Made by a program: the position numbers and the translations under genes. 64,000 bases of DNA from NCBI GenBank assembly GCA_947525975.1, contig CANNVE010000005.1, positions 1-64,000 of the forward strand, given 5' to 3'. Positions 50,654-61,119 of this stretch are shown piece by piece (within the stretch, counting starts at the first letter, position 1; each line of letters starts with the position of its first letter). The DNA is from an uncultured Muribaculaceae bacterium. Lineage in GTDB: Bacteria > Bacteroidota > Bacteroidia > Bacteroidales > Muribaculaceae. The notes under the pieces are model-generated. The model was not told the DNA's origin. It saw only the letters and a list, made by a program, of their open reading frames with translations, and did not search any database.

Positions 50654-51352
50654 ATGCGCATAATCAGATCATTGGCGGCGATGTGCCTCTCGGCGGCAAT
50701 TCTCGCGATGCCATCAGCCATCAAGGCCGAGACGCACTATAAGCCGCATATATCGCTCGGTTTTCATGCCGGAGCCGATATGTCGAAGGTGTCATTTTCC
50801 CCGGCTGTGAAGCAGGGATGGGAGCAGGGCATGCTCATGGGCGTGTCGGTGCGGTACGCCGAGGAGAGGCTTGTGGGCGTGGTCGGAGAGCTCAATTTTG
50901 CCCAAAGAGGGTGGAAGGAGGACTTCGAGGGAGCGCCGCTGAGCTATTCCCGACAGTTCACCTACATCGCCCTGCCCATCATGACCCATATCTATTTCGG
51001 CCCGTCGCGCTTCAAGTGCTTCTTCAATCTTGGTCCGGAATTCAGCTATATGATAGGCGAGAGCACATCGGCCAACTTCGACTACCGCAATCCCACCGAG
51101 GCCGAAGGCTGGCCCGACAAGGCGCGCATGACAGAGCAGATGTCGATGGATGTGCACTCGAAGTTTGACTATGGCATCACTGCCGGTTTCGGTGTGGAAT
51201 TCTGGGTAAGGCCCCGGCATTCCATCTACGCCGAGGGGAGGTTCTATTACGGCCTTGGCAATGTGTTCTCGGCCACAAAAGCCGATACGTTCAATGCCTC
51301 GCGCAATATGACCCTCTCCATCACTCTCGGATACAACTTCCGCCTGAAGTGA
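50654..51352 (+). CDS. PorT-like outer-membrane beta-barrel protein
   Basis: 232 residues with signal peptide (to IKAE). Eight-strand barrel pattern (HISLGFHAGADMSKVSF, RLVGVVGELNFAQRGW, YIALPIMTHIYFG) ending LGYNFRLK, as in OMP_b-brl_2/PorT family proteins. It lies 14 bp after the LysM gene. Confidence 0.85.
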   Translation: MRIIRSLAAMCLSAAILAMPSAIKAETHYKPHISLGFHAGADMSKVSFSPAVKQGWEQGMLMGVSVRYAEERLVGVVGELNFAQRGWKEDFEGAPLSYSRQFTYIALPIMTHIYFGPSRFKCFFNLGPEFSYMIGESTSANFDYRNPTEAEGWPDKARMTEQMSMDVHSKFDYGITAGFGVEFWVRPRHSIYAEGRFYYGLGNVFSATKADTFNASRNMTLSITLGYNFRLK

Positions 51353-51442
51353 AACAAAATCCGCCTTCGCTGACGTGAAATCCAATCATTTTTCGTAATT
51401 TTGCGCATTAAATAAGAAAGATATTCCAATAGGCATAAACAA

Positions 51443-53242
51443 ATGCAGAAAATCAGAAACATAGCGATCATCGCGCACGTAGACCACGGCAAAACCACCG
51501 TAGTGGACAAAATGCTGCTGGCAGGACACCTATTCCGAGAAAACCAGAACGCCGGAGAGCTCATACTCGACAACAACGACCTCGAGCGCGAGCGTGGCAT
51601 CACAATCCTGTCGAAGAACGTTTCAATTGACTACAAAGGCTATAAAATCAACATAATCGACACCCCCGGGCACGCAGACTTCGGCGGCGAGGTGGAGCGT
51701 GTGCTCAACATGGCCGACGGCTGCCTGCTGCTCGTAGACGCCTTCGAGGGCCCGATGCCACAGACCCGATTCGTGCTGCAGAAGGCCATACAGATTGGTC
51801 TGAAGCCTGTGGTGGTCATAAACAAGGTCGACAAGCCCAACTGCCGCCCGGAAGAGGTGCAGGAGATGGTGTTTGACCTGATGTTCAGCCTTGACGCCAC
51901 CGAGGATCAGCTTGATTTCCCCACTATATTCGGCTCGGCCAAGGAGGGCTGGATGAGCACCGATTGGCGCAAGCCCACCGACAGCATCCTGCCGCTTCTC
52001 GACGCCATAATCGAGTACATCCCCGAGCCAAAGGTGCATGAAGGCGATGCCCAGATGCTGATCACCTCACTCGACTACTCGAGCTATGTGGGCCGCATAG
52101 CCATAGGCCGCGTGCACCGAGGCACAGTGCGCGATGGCATGGACATCGCCCTCTGCAAGAAAGACGGCACCGTGTCGAAGCAGCGCATCAAGGAGCTGCA
52201 CACATTCGAGGGCATGGGCCGAAAGAAGGTAGACAGCGTGTCGAGCGGCGACATATGCGCACTGGTGGGCATAGACGGATTTGAGATCGGCGACACTGTG
52301 GCCGACATCAGCAATCCCGAGCCCCTGCCGCGCATCAGCATCGACGAGCCCACAATGTCAATGACTTTCACCATCAACGACAGCCCATTCTTCGGCCGCG
52401 ACGGCAAATACGTGACTTCGCGCCACATAGGCGACCGTCTCACCAAGGAACTTGACCGCAACCTGGCCCTGCGCGTGGAGCGCGGAGACAATGATGACTC
52501 CTGGAAGGTGAGCGGGCGAGGCGTGCTGCACCTGTCGGTGCTCATTGAGACCATGAGGCGCGAGGGCTATGAGCTGCAGGTGGGTCAGCCCCAGGTGATC
52601 ATAAAGGAGATCGACGGGGTGAAGTGCGAGCCCATCGAGCTGCTGACAATCAACACAGCCGAGGAGTATTCTTCAAAAATCATCGATATGGTCACCCGCC
52701 GCAAGGGCGAGATGCTGAGCATGACAGCCCAGGCCGGCGACAGGGTGCACATGGAATTCCAGATACCGTCGCGCGGCATCATCGGCCTGCGCAACAATGT
52801 GCTCACTGCATCGGCCGGAGAGGCCATCATGGCCCACCGCTTCCTCGACTACCAGCCATGGAAGGGCGACATCGAGCGCCGCACCAACGGCTCTCTGATA
52901 GCCCTCGAGGCAGGCACGTCATACGCCTACGCAATCGACAAACTGCAGGACAGAGGCCGATTCTTCATCTTTCCTCAGGAAGACGTATACGCCGGCCAGG
53001 TGGTGGGCGAGAACGCGAAGGAAAACGATATCGTGGTCAATGTCACCAAGTCAAAGAAACTAACCAATATGCGCGCCTCCGGTTCGGATGACAAGGCCCG
53101 TATCGTGCCTCCTGTGGTGTTTAGCCTTGAAGAGGCGCTTGAATACATCAAGGAAGACGAATATGTGGAGGTGACCCCCCATCATATACGCCTCCGCAAG
53201 ATCATTCTCGACGAGATAGAGCGCAAGCGCAGCAACCGATAA
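51443..53242 (+). CDS. typA: Ribosome-associated GTPase TypA/BipA
   Basis: 599 residues. G motifs: [15 protein letters not shown] (G1), RGITILSKN (G2), [12 protein letters not shown] (G3), NKVDKPN (G4). EF-G-like domains III and V and the TypA-specific C-terminus ([20 protein letters not shown]) follow. It acts on 50S assembly and stress translation. -7 box TAATTTTG at 51396-51403. Confidence 0.97.
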   Translation: MQKIRNIAIIAHVDHGKTTVVDKMLLAGHLFRENQNAGELILDNNDLERERGITILSKNVSIDYKGYKINIIDTPGHADFGGEVERVLNMADGCLLLVDAFEGPMPQTRFVLQKAIQIGLKPVVVINKVDKPNCRPEEVQEMVFDLMFSLDATEDQLDFPTIFGSAKEGWMSTDWRKPTDSILPLLDAIIEYIPEPKVHEGDAQMLITSLDYSSYVGRIAIGRVHRGTVRDGMDIALCKKDGTVSKQRIKELHTFEGMGRKKVDSVSSGDICALVGIDGFEIGDTVADISNPEPLPRISIDEPTMSMTFTINDSPFFGRDGKYVTSRHIGDRLTKELDRNLALRVERGDNDDSWKVSGRGVLHLSVLIETMRREGYELQVGQPQVIIKEIDGVKCEPIELLTINTAEEYSSKIIDMVTRRKGEMLSMTAQAGDRVHMEFQIPSRGIIGLRNNVLTASAGEAIMAHRFLDYQPWKGDIERRTNGSLIALEAGTSYAYAIDKLQDRGRFFIFPQEDVYAGQVVGENAKENDIVVNVTKSKKLTNMRASGSDDKARIVPPVVFSLEEALEYIKEDEYVEVTPHHIRLRKIILDEIERKRSNR

Positions 53243-53255
53243 AACCTCAATCGAA

Positions 53256-54113
53256 ATGAAGCCATTCTCCCTGAACATTAATGGCGACCTACGCCAGTTT
53301 GACCATCCGGTGGTGATGGGCATCCTCAATGTCACCCCTGACTCATTCTACGCCGAGTCTCGCGCTTTCTCGTCGGATGAAGTCAGCCGTAAGGTCGATG
53401 AGATGGTGAGGCAAGGCGCCGACATCATCGACATCGGCGCATACTCAAGCCGGCCCGGCTGCGAGGATGTGAGCGTCGACGAGGAGCTGCGCCGCCTGGA
53501 GTTTGGCATCGAGGCTCTCCGCAAGGTGGCTCCGGATGTGATTGTCTCGGTCGATACTTTCCGCGCCGCAGTGGCCCGCAAGGCTGTGACTGAGTTTTCG
53601 GCCAACATCATCAACGACATCTCGGGAGGTGTCATCGACGAGGACATGGTGCAGACGGTGGCCGACCTGCATGTGCCATACATCGCAATGCACATGCGGG
53701 GCACAGCCGCCGACATGACCGAGCACACAGACTATGACAACCTCCTTATGGAGATATTTGAAGAGCTGGCGCAGCGCATCTCGGCCCTCGAGCTTGCCGG
53801 AGTCAACGATATCATCATCGACCCAGGCTTCGGATTCAGCAAGACGCTGGAGCAGAACTATATGATACTGCGCAATCTGCCATTCTTCAAGGTGTTCCAG
53901 ATGCCTCTGCTTGTAGGAGTCTCCCGCAAGTCGATGGTGACAAAACTTCTCAACATTTCGGCTGACGAGGCGCTTGCCGGCACCACATCGCTCAATATGT
54001 ATGCGCTGCAGCATGGGGCCGACATCCTCAGGGTGCATGACGTGGCTGCCGCAGTGCAGTCAGTCAAGATCTGCGAGCAACTGCAGAAATATTCATCTAT
54101 CGGTAATCTCTAA
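53256..54113 (+). CDS. folP: Dihydropteroate synthase
   Basis: 285 residues. VMGILNVTPDSFY, DIIDIGAYSSRPG (pterin-binding loops), VSVDTFRAAVARKAV, NIINDISGG, AMHMRGTA and IIDPGFGFSKTLEQNY are all present. It condenses pABA with dihydropterin diphosphate in folate synthesis and is the sulfonamide target. 13 bp after typA and 17 bp before cdaA. Confidence 0.96.
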   Translation: MKPFSLNINGDLRQFDHPVVMGILNVTPDSFYAESRAFSSDEVSRKVDEMVRQGADIIDIGAYSSRPGCEDVSVDEELRRLEFGIEALRKVAPDVIVSVDTFRAAVARKAVTEFSANIINDISGGVIDEDMVQTVADLHVPYIAMHMRGTAADMTEHTDYDNLLMEIFEELAQRISALELAGVNDIIIDPGFGFSKTLEQNYMILRNLPFFKVFQMPLLVGVSRKSMVTKLLNISADEALAGTTSLNMYALQHGADILRVHDVAAAVQSVKICEQLQKYSSIGNL

Positions 54114-54130
54114 CATCAAAGCATCAAGCC

Positions 54131-54907
54131 GTGGTTGACTTCAGCATAAAAGATCTGCTTGATATCGTCATCGTCGCCTTCCTCCTCTATTATGTCTACA
54201 AGCTGATGAAGGAGTCGGGCACGATAAGCATCTTCTACGGCGTGATGGCTTTTTTGGTGGTGTGGGTGATCGGCTCTGAGATCCTCGACATGAGGCTCTT
54301 CGGCACCATCCTCGATAAATTCATGAGCATCGGCCTTCTGATACTCGTGATTTTGTTTCAGGATCAGATCAAGAGATTTCTCGTGGATCTCGGCTCGCAC
54401 AAGAGATGGCGATTCCTTAAGCGCCTGCTAAATCACGGCAAGGAGCATGACGAGAGCAACTACAGGCTGAGGATAATGCCCATCGTCTATGCCTGCATGA
54501 GCATGTCGAAGAGCAAGACCGGCGCGCTCATCGTGATTCAGCAGAAGATACCGCTTGATTCCTACGCCAAGACCGGCGATATCATCAGCGCCCGCATCAA
54601 CACGCGCCTCATAGAGAATATCTTCTTCAAGAATTCGCCCTTGCATGACGGCGCCATGATCATAGCCGACGGTCGCATCGTGGCCGCGGGCTGCATCCTG
54701 CCCGTCAGCCATGACGACAACATACCGCGCGCCCTCGGCCTCCGTCACCGGTCGGCTCTGGGGGTGGCTCAAGCCACCGACGCTATGGCCATAGTGGTGT
54801 CGGAGGAGACAGGCAACATTTCGGTGGCCTATCGCGGAGATCTTAAGGTGAAGTTGTCGTCGGCCGATCTCGAAAAGTGTCTGTCATCTCTTGAAGTGCC
54901 GCTTTAA
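54131..54907 (+). CDS. cdaA: Diadenylate cyclase CdaA (c-di-AMP synthase)
   Basis: 258 residues, GTG start. Three N-terminal helices (about 10-80) then a DisA_N domain with LHDGAMII (DGA 173-175) and LRHRSALGVAQ (RHRSA 205-209), both catalytic. It makes c-di-AMP from two ATP at the inner membrane. The folP-cdaA order is conserved in Bacteroidetes. Confidence 0.95.
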   Translation: MVDFSIKDLLDIVIVAFLLYYVYKLMKESGTISIFYGVMAFLVVWVIGSEILDMRLFGTILDKFMSIGLLILVILFQDQIKRFLVDLGSHKRWRFLKRLLNHGKEHDESNYRLRIMPIVYACMSMSKSKTGALIVIQQKIPLDSYAKTGDIISARINTRLIENIFFKNSPLHDGAMIIADGRIVAAGCILPVSHDDNIPRALGLRHRSALGVAQATDAMAIVVSEETGNISVAYRGDLKVKLSSADLEKCLSSLEVPL

Positions 54908-54947
54908 GGCTTTTTATGAATACGTAACCATCCACACATCTTAAGGT

Positions 54948-55553
54948 ATGCGAAAAGCACTCTCCATCATAGCCGCCATGGCATTCAGCCTCGGCCTCCA
55001 CGCTCAAAAAGGCGTGGACATAAGCAATCTCACCCTCACCGAGAATCTGGCTCAGCCTGCTGTGACAGGCAAGGCCTTGAAGCCACTCATGGCTCACATG
55101 GAAGGCATACGCGCTTCGTTGGCCAAACATTTCAAGGATGTCGAGCTCGCGCGCGACGGACAAGTCGTTGTCGTTGACATTCCGGCATCGGTGCTTTTCG
55201 CCCCCAATGAGGTCGTACTCCTCGAAAGCGGCAAGCCCTACCTGCGGCCTTTCCTCAATATGCTGAAATATCCCACCATGTATAAGTTGCTGCCGGTGAT
55301 GCACAGTGATGACTCTGGCGATGACCAATATTCTGATGCCTTGACATCTGACCGGGCCGCCGCAGTCTATGAGTTTCTATGTCAGGAAGCCGGCATGCAG
55401 GGCGACAATGTGGTGCCTTACGGAGTGGGGAAGGAAGACCCCGTGGTTCCTAATAATTCCATCGTCAACCGCGCCGCCAACCGCCGGCTCGAGATCTACA
55501 TAGTGCCGCAATGGCAGCTTGTCGATCAAGCCAAATCAGGAAAACTGAAATAA
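54948..55553 (+). CDS. OmpA-like periplasmic protein
   Basis: 201 residues with a signal peptide (MRKALSIIAAMAFSLGLHA). The C-terminal 120 residues resemble an OmpA peptidoglycan-binding domain (VLFAPNEVVLLESGKPYLRP, ALTSDRAAAVYEFL, NRAANRRLEIYIVP), though the usual TDxxG stretch reads HSDDSGDDQYSD. Probably binds peptidoglycan. Strong terminator follows. Confidence 0.8.
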   Translation: MRKALSIIAAMAFSLGLHAQKGVDISNLTLTENLAQPAVTGKALKPLMAHMEGIRASLAKHFKDVELARDGQVVVVDIPASVLFAPNEVVLLESGKPYLRPFLNMLKYPTMYKLLPVMHSDDSGDDQYSDALTSDRAAAVYEFLCQEAGMQGDNVVPYGVGKEDPVVPNNSIVNRAANRRLEIYIVPQWQLVDQAKSGKLK

Positions 55554-55599
55554 AAACAAAGTCGCTGGCGGATCTGCATCCGCCAGCGACTTTGTTTTT
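55552..55599. terminator. Bidirectional terminator
   Basis: 22-bp perfect stem (AAAAACAAAGTCGCTGGCGG...), 4-nt loop CTGC, T-rich end. It separates convergent ompA-like and nucleoside phosphorylase genes. Confidence 0.9.
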
Positions 55600-55614
55600 G
55601 TCAATGTGTAGGCA

Positions 55615-56490
55615 TCAGATGCGTTCAAGCACTCTGGCCACCAGATCCTGCATTCCGGCCTTGTAGTTGGGATTAGCCTTGTTGTTGAATCTATTGGCTA
55701 TGATCTGGCACACAGTCATGCACTTGTGGCCCATGAGCGCGCCCATGCCCTGCAGCGGAGCGCTCTCCATCTCATAGTTTGTGACGCGCCTGCCTTTGTA
55801 TTCAAATTCCTCAATGCGGCGGTTGAGATCGGGATTGGCCAGGTCGAGGCGCACTTTTCGGCCTTGCGGGCCATAGAATCCTACGGCAGAAATAGTGTTT
55901 CCTCTCACCATATCGTCCTTGCCAATGCGCTCCACGAGCTCGGCGTCAGCGTCGACCACGTAGGGGGTGGCCCAAAGACGGTTCCAGCCCGTGTGGCGGC
56001 AAAGCGCATGCTCAAAGCCGAGGTCGGCCACCTCGTCGCGCCCGGCGTAGTAGTTGAGAACGCCGTCAAATCCGATAGCCTTTTCGGCTATCACGGGAGT
56101 GCCGATGGTGATGTCAGGCTGCAGCGAGCCGGATGTGCCTACGCGCACCATGGTGAGCGTGCGGTGCGAGTCCTTCACTTCGCGGGTGTTGAAGTCTACG
56201 TTGGCCAGGGCATCGAGCTCAGTGATCACGATGTCGATGTTGTCAGGGCCTATGCCGTGGCTGATGCACATGATGGGCTCTCCCTTGAATGTGCCGCCGA
56301 TGGTGTGAAATTCGCGTGAAAACACCTCAAATGTCTTCGTGTCGAAAAATGACGCGATCATGTCCACACGCTGCGGATCGCCGCACATGATGATTTTGTC
56401 GGTGAGCTGGTCGGGATGGAGATGGAGGTGGAAGACTGTGCCGTCGGGGTTGATTATGAGCTCCGAATCGGGAATCGTTATTTTTGCCAT
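55615..56490 (-). CDS. Nucleoside phosphorylase (uridine phosphorylase-like)
   Basis: 291 residues from ATG 56490 (MAKITIPDSELIINPDG). PNP_UDP_1 fold: IIMCGDPQRVDMIASFF (phosphate site), GPDNIDIVITELDAL, TMVRVGTSGSLQPDI and NYEMESAPLQGMGAL (nucleoside-binding Glu). It splits nucleosides with phosphate in pyrimidine/purine salvage. Substrate class uridine is a family inference. Confidence 0.92.
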   Translation of the reverse strand: MAKITIPDSELIINPDGTVFHLHLHPDQLTDKIIMCGDPQRVDMIASFFDTKTFEVFSREFHTIGGTFKGEPIMCISHGIGPDNIDIVITELDALANVDFNTREVKDSHRTLTMVRVGTSGSLQPDITIGTPVIAEKAIGFDGVLNYYAGRDEVADLGFEHALCRHTGWNRLWATPYVVDADAELVERIGKDDMVRGNTISAVGFYGPQGRKVRLDLANPDLNRRIEEFEYKGRRVTNYEMESAPLQGMGALMGHKCMTVCQIIANRFNNKANPNYKAGMQDLVARVLERI

Positions 56491-56523
56491 GGTAAAAAAT
56501 TTTCTTATTATGAATAATAACTG

Positions 56524-56554
56524 CAAAATTAGCATAATTGTTCAATTCCACAAA
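56524..56554 (-). promoter_or_regulatory. Promoter of the nucleoside phosphorylase
   Basis: Minus strand: TTTG (56551-56554), 19-bp spacer, TAATTTTG (56524-56531). Confidence 0.7.
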
Positions 56555-56680
56555 TTGCGGAGAGGAAATTATAGGCAAAAATGTCCCCTGATTAATTATT
56601 GAGAGTGTGGTATAATAAAAGGCCCGCGTCATCGTTAATAAAGAATATGATCAAAAAAAATTAACAACTACAATACAGAG

Positions 56681-57481
56681 ATGAAGGTATTGCGTTTTTG
56701 CGCCATCTGCGCTTTCGCGGCGGTGTTGGCTTCGTGTTCAAGCAATAAGCGGAGCAAATTTGTGTATTTTCAGGATATCGACAATGCGCCGGCAGTGGAG
56801 CTGCCAAATTATGAAACCCGCATCAAGAGCGGCGATGAGCTTGTCATAACCGTTAATTCTACCGATCCGGCCGCCACGGCAATATACAATGTGCCGCTTT
56901 CGAATCCGGCCACCGAAGGCGATCTCGCCGGAACGTCACAGCCGAGGCAGCAGACATATCTCGTAGACAAAGAAGGAAACATACAGTTTCCCGTGCTTGG
57001 TGAAATCCATGTGACGGGCATGACCCTTGGCCAGCTGCGAAAGTTGCTTGAGGAGAAGATCAGCGCCGATGTGCAGGACCCGTTGGTGAAAGTTGGATAC
57101 GACAACTTCGTGGTCAATGTGGCCGGAGAGGTTAAAAATCCGAGGCAGATCTATGTGGGGAGCCCGCGCTTCAGCGTGCTTGACGCCTTATCGGCCACAG
57201 GCGACCTCACGCCCTACGGACGTCGAGACAACATCCTCGTGATCCGCGAGGAAGAGGACGGCACCCGCTCGTCGGCCCGCCTCGACCTCACGAAATCAGA
57301 AGTATTCGAATCTCCATATTTCTATATGAGGCAGAATGACTACGTATATGTCGAGCCCACAGAGGTGCGTGAAGACAATGCGGAATACAACCAGAATAAT
57401 GCATTTAAACTCAGCGTGATATCTACCATCACCGGATCATGCTCGGTGGTGGCTTCACTGCTCATAGCCTTGCTGCGCTGA
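56681..57481 (+). CDS. Polysaccharide export lipoprotein (Wza-like)
   Basis: 266 residues. Lipoprotein signal (ending VLASCSS), Poly_export domain (RIKSGDELVITVNSTDP, YLVDKEGNIQFPVLGEI), an SLBB domain (VVNVAGEVKNPRQIYVG, FSVLDALSATGDLTPYGRRD) and a C-terminal helix. It forms the outer-membrane exit pore for exopolysaccharide. Start of a three-gene unit with the Wzc- and Wzy-like genes. Confidence 0.93.
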   Translation: MKVLRFCAICAFAAVLASCSSNKRSKFVYFQDIDNAPAVELPNYETRIKSGDELVITVNSTDPAATAIYNVPLSNPATEGDLAGTSQPRQQTYLVDKEGNIQFPVLGEIHVTGMTLGQLRKLLEEKISADVQDPLVKVGYDNFVVNVAGEVKNPRQIYVGSPRFSVLDALSATGDLTPYGRRDNILVIREEEDGTRSSARLDLTKSEVFESPYFYMRQNDYVYVEPTEVREDNAEYNQNNAFKLSVISTITGSCSVVASLLIALLR

Positions 57482-57539
57482 CCGCGTGGCAGGAATCAAG
57501 CGTTTCAATTATCACTTCCCATACGCCCTTATCATAAAA

Positions 57540-59795
57540 ATGGAAGATAAGAAAGATAAAAAAACATGGGTCGCCGCTTTTGACCTGAAGAATTTCGTGA
57601 AGCTGTGCTTCAAATCATGGAAATTGATAGGATCGTGTGTCATAGCCGTGCTCATGCTGGCCGCCGCATATCTTTATGTGCGCAAATCAAGCGCCGAGGT
57701 GTTCGCCCAGCTCATGCTGCCGCCGGAGTCAAATGCAGGCGGCCTGTTGCCGTATCTTGACATAGCGAGTTCTCTGCCCATCAGCGACATGCTTGGCAGC
57801 TCCACAACCGAGAATGAAATAGTTGTGATAAAATCCCACACTGTATTTGAGCGCACCGCCCGGGATCTTGGGCTCAACGTCTCATATCTGCAGAAGCGCT
57901 ATCCGCTGAAGTGGTATCCCGCCTATGACAACGCGCAGTTGAAGCTGACCACTCTTCCGAGCATCCCTGACACTATCAGGGCCACTCTCCGCTTCGACAT
58001 CGACCCGAACTCCGACGGCACTTTCGACATAAAATGCAAATTCAAGCGCCGCACTCTCGCCGACGTGGAGAAGGCTGTGCTGCCGGTGACACTTGAGACC
58101 TCCTACGGCCCTTTCACCATTTCAAAGACTGAATTCTACGGGCAGGCTCCGGTCAACTCTTTCCGCATTTTGTTTTGCTCTTACAATGCGGCGGCATACT
58201 CATACACGGAGGCCGTGCAGGTCTATGCCCCAAGCAAGAAGACTGATGTCATCGACCTTTCATTCTTTACCAACGACCCCGCCTTCGGCGAGAAGCTGCT
58301 TTCAAAGATCATTGAGAATTATAACTACGTCGGCAATAAGAACCGCGATGACAACAGCACACGCACTCTCGACTTCGTCAACAAGCGCATGTCGACGCTC
58401 GAAGGCGAGCTCGCGCAGGCCGAAGAGAAAATGACGGCATTCAAAAAGGCCAACGACATCGTTAATCCCGAGGCTGACATCGCCACGCTCGTAGGAAAAG
58501 AGAGCACGCTCGACGCACAGATACTCGGAGTGCAGACTGAGCTGGAAATCCTGGGTATGGCCAAGGATTTCCTCGCCAATCCGGAAAACAACTATGCCCT
58601 GCTGCCGAGTGTGCCCGGAGCCGGCCCCGAAATGGCGGCTTACAATGACCTGATCTTAAAGCGCATGAAGCTTGCCTCCTCGGCCAAGGAAAGCAACCTC
58701 GTGCTGCGCAAGCTCAATGAGCAGATCGACGCCCTGCGCGAAAACATAATAGTGACTGTCGACCGCTCTTACGAAAACACAAGCATGCGTCTGTCGGCCC
58801 TGCGGCGTGAAAATGCAGGCACAGAGACGCGCAAGGGCAGCGTGCCCGGCATAGAGCAGGAATATGCCACTCTCGGGCGTAATCTCTATATGCTGCAGCA
58901 GCTCTATGTGATGCTCCTTAAGCAGCGTGAGGAGGCCGAGATGAGTATGCTGAAGACATCAGTCTCCCTGCTCACGGTCGATGCGCCCTACACAGTGCCC
59001 GCTCCTACTGAAATGGGCAAGAGCAAGGTGCTGGCCATAGCCTTGTTTTTCGGCCTGTGCATAGGCCTTGCCATGGTATTTCTGCTAAAATTGCCAAAGG
59101 CGTCAATAAGCGGAAAGCGACAGATAGAAAAGATGTCAGCGGCTCCGGTGCTTGGCTCTGTCGAGGTGGAGAAAGGCGAAGACAATGCACTGATATCGGC
59201 TGACAGCCATGCAGCCGAGGCGCTGAGGATGCTGCGGAGCAATGTCATGCTGGCGCTTGAGGGAGCGGGCCGGAATGTGGTCATGGTCACTTCGGCGCTG
59301 AACGGCGAGGGGGCCTCTTTCATAGCCGCCAATCTTGCTGTTTCGTTGTCAAAAGCCGGATACCGCACTGTTTTGGTTGAGGCCAACCTCCGCTCGCCCC
59401 AGCTGGCTGAGCTGATGCCGGGCCTAAAGCCTTCGGCGTCGCTGCCCGATGTCATAGGATCAAATGGCCGGTTCGCGCCTGAGTTTAGCGAAGACGGGAT
59501 GCCTGTGGTGATAGGCGCGGGACATTACGATGGCAATCCGGCTGATCTTCTGTGCGGCGAAGGCATGGATAAATTCATGGCAGGCCTAACGAGCGCCAGC
59601 GACTATGTGGTGGTGGATGTCGCCAACATGGAGGGGTATAGCGATGTCTTTGCCATGGCAGATTGCGCCGCTCTCACCCTTGTAGTTGCAAAGACCGGCG
59701 TCACCACGCCTAAAGAGATGGAGTACATCAACGGCATATACGCCGATGGCAGGCTTCCGCGCCTTGCTTGCGTAGTCAATTCTGTCGAAAACTGA
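57540..59795 (+). CDS. Wzc-like chain-length/export protein with degenerate kinase domain
   Basis: 751 residues from ATG 57540 (MEDKKDKKTWVAAFD). Wzz domain with two membrane helices (about 35-52 and 499-518) around a large periplasmic coiled coil. The cytoplasmic BY-kinase-like domain (from about 560) has SALNGEGASFIAANLAVSL where the Walker A Lys should be (GEGKS/T), and VLVEANLRSPQ in place of LLIDADLRRP. There is no C-terminal tyrosine cluster. So export control without autokinase activity is likely. Confidence 0.88.
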   Translation: MEDKKDKKTWVAAFDLKNFVKLCFKSWKLIGSCVIAVLMLAAAYLYVRKSSAEVFAQLMLPPESNAGGLLPYLDIASSLPISDMLGSSTTENEIVVIKSHTVFERTARDLGLNVSYLQKRYPLKWYPAYDNAQLKLTTLPSIPDTIRATLRFDIDPNSDGTFDIKCKFKRRTLADVEKAVLPVTLETSYGPFTISKTEFYGQAPVNSFRILFCSYNAAAYSYTEAVQVYAPSKKTDVIDLSFFTNDPAFGEKLLSKIIENYNYVGNKNRDDNSTRTLDFVNKRMSTLEGELAQAEEKMTAFKKANDIVNPEADIATLVGKESTLDAQILGVQTELEILGMAKDFLANPENNYALLPSVPGAGPEMAAYNDLILKRMKLASSAKESNLVLRKLNEQIDALRENIIVTVDRSYENTSMRLSALRRENAGTETRKGSVPGIEQEYATLGRNLYMLQQLYVMLLKQREEAEMSMLKTSVSLLTVDAPYTVPAPTEMGKSKVLAIALFFGLCIGLAMVFLLKLPKASISGKRQIEKMSAAPVLGSVEVEKGEDNALISADSHAAEALRMLRSNVMLALEGAGRNVVMVTSALNGEGASFIAANLAVSLSKAGYRTVLVEANLRSPQLAELMPGLKPSASLPDVIGSNGRFAPEFSEDGMPVVIGAGHYDGNPADLLCGEGMDKFMAGLTSASDYVVVDVANMEGYSDVFAMADCAALTLVVAKTGVTTPKEMEYINGIYADGRLPRLACVVNSVEN

Positions 59796-59800
59796 CCAAT

Positions 59801-61042
59801 ATGGCCTACGCCGCTTTTCTGTTCATAGTGCTTTCGACGGTGGCATTCTTCAATTACCATGCCATCTTGTCAGAGTCAGCATCAAAGGCTCTTTTCTACC
59901 TGTCGGTGTTGATAGGCGGAGTCGTTGCCGCCTTCTATGCGCGTAGTGAGCGTAGGGTTTCATACCCGCTGGCTCCTTGGCTTATGCTTATGGGGGGGCT
60001 TCTTGTGTCGGTATTTATGGCTACGCTCTATCATCAGCAGAGCCTTAAAGTCTCGTTCGTGACCACTTTGCCGGTGCTCCTGTCGTATGCGACGTTCGTG
60101 ATCTTCATGCGGTTTGACCTCCCGGCGGAAAAGGTGATGCGCACATATCTGGTGCTTGCGGTCGTGTCGGCCATTGTCTATTTCTGCAATGTGCTCACCG
60201 TGCCCAACAACATGTTTGGCAAGCCGATGCTGGATATCGACGACAGCCGAGGCATAGTGCGCATCTACGTGATATTTCTTGAGATGTTTTCGATCATGAT
60301 TTTCTATGTGATCAACCGCTGGCTCGTCGACAAGAAATTCAAGTGGGTGATCTTGGGGTCGTTTCTGCTGGTAATGGTGGTGCTTTCGGTGATAAGGCAG
60401 GTGATTGTGTACACTGTGCTGCTATCGGCGCTTTTCATCATGCGCAGGGTGTCATGGAAGATCAAGGCTCTGATATGCGGAGCGTGCGTGGCGATCGTGG
60501 TGTTTGTCTTGCCTATGATTCCAGTCTACAAAGCTTTGGTGGAGTTGTCGGAAGAGCAAGTCGATGATAATGAAGAGAAAGAGGACATACGCATCACGGC
60601 CTGGCGCTTCTACACCTACGACAACCAGACGGGAGATCTCACGCCCATATTAGGCAATGGCATGCCATCGTTTGGCAATAGCGTCTGGGGCATAGCTTTT
60701 GACGCTGAAACGCAGGACAACGGATGCTTTTTCGTAGATGTTGGCTGGGCCGGACTGTATTGGCTCCATGGCATTTTTGCCGTTATCGGGCTTCTTTGGC
60801 TCATGGGAGCGGCTTTGATGAGGAAGAAGCCTGAGAATATGCAGTTTGTCAACTATGGCATAGTCTATTTCTTTCTGCTCTGTTTCGCTTCAGGCCCCAA
60901 CCTGTATTATTTCCAGATAGTGTCTCTTATGCTCCTTCTGAGCATGGCTTTCTCATGCGCTCCGCAGACAGATGCGCTCCCGGCAGCCTCCACGGTTGAA
61001 AAGCGCCCGCGCCTTTTGCCTCGCTTCCCCCAGCTCAGGTGA
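59801..61042 (+). CDS. O-antigen polymerase/ligase-like membrane protein (Wzy-type)
   Basis: 413 residues from ATG 59801. About ten to twelve hydrophobic helices and a periplasmic loop around residues 245-330 (EEKEDIRITAWRFYTYDNQT, GNGMPSFGNSVW) as in Wzy/WaaL proteins. It starts 5 bp after the wzc-like stop, consistent with polymerisation of the exported chain. The glycosyltransferases must be elsewhere. Confidence 0.8.
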   Translation: MAYAAFLFIVLSTVAFFNYHAILSESASKALFYLSVLIGGVVAAFYARSERRVSYPLAPWLMLMGGLLVSVFMATLYHQQSLKVSFVTTLPVLLSYATFVIFMRFDLPAEKVMRTYLVLAVVSAIVYFCNVLTVPNNMFGKPMLDIDDSRGIVRIYVIFLEMFSIMIFYVINRWLVDKKFKWVILGSFLLVMVVLSVIRQVIVYTVLLSALFIMRRVSWKIKALICGACVAIVVFVLPMIPVYKALVELSEEQVDDNEEKEDIRITAWRFYTYDNQTGDLTPILGNGMPSFGNSVWGIAFDAETQDNGCFFVDVGWAGLYWLHGIFAVIGLLWLMGAALMRKKPENMQFVNYGIVYFFLLCFASGPNLYYFQIVSLMLLLSMAFSCAPQTDALPAASTVEKRPRLLPRFPQLR

Positions 61043-61064
61043 AATAATGCTCATTATGCAAGCA

Positions 61065-61095
61065 GAGGCTGTCTAAACTTTCATCAGACAGCCTC
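61065..61095. terminator. Terminator after the polysaccharide genes
   Basis: Stem GAGGCTGTCT / AGACAGCCTC, 11-nt loop, lying between convergent genes. Confidence 0.7.
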
Positions 61096-61119
61096 GTGAG
61101 GGATATGGATGTGTGTGTT

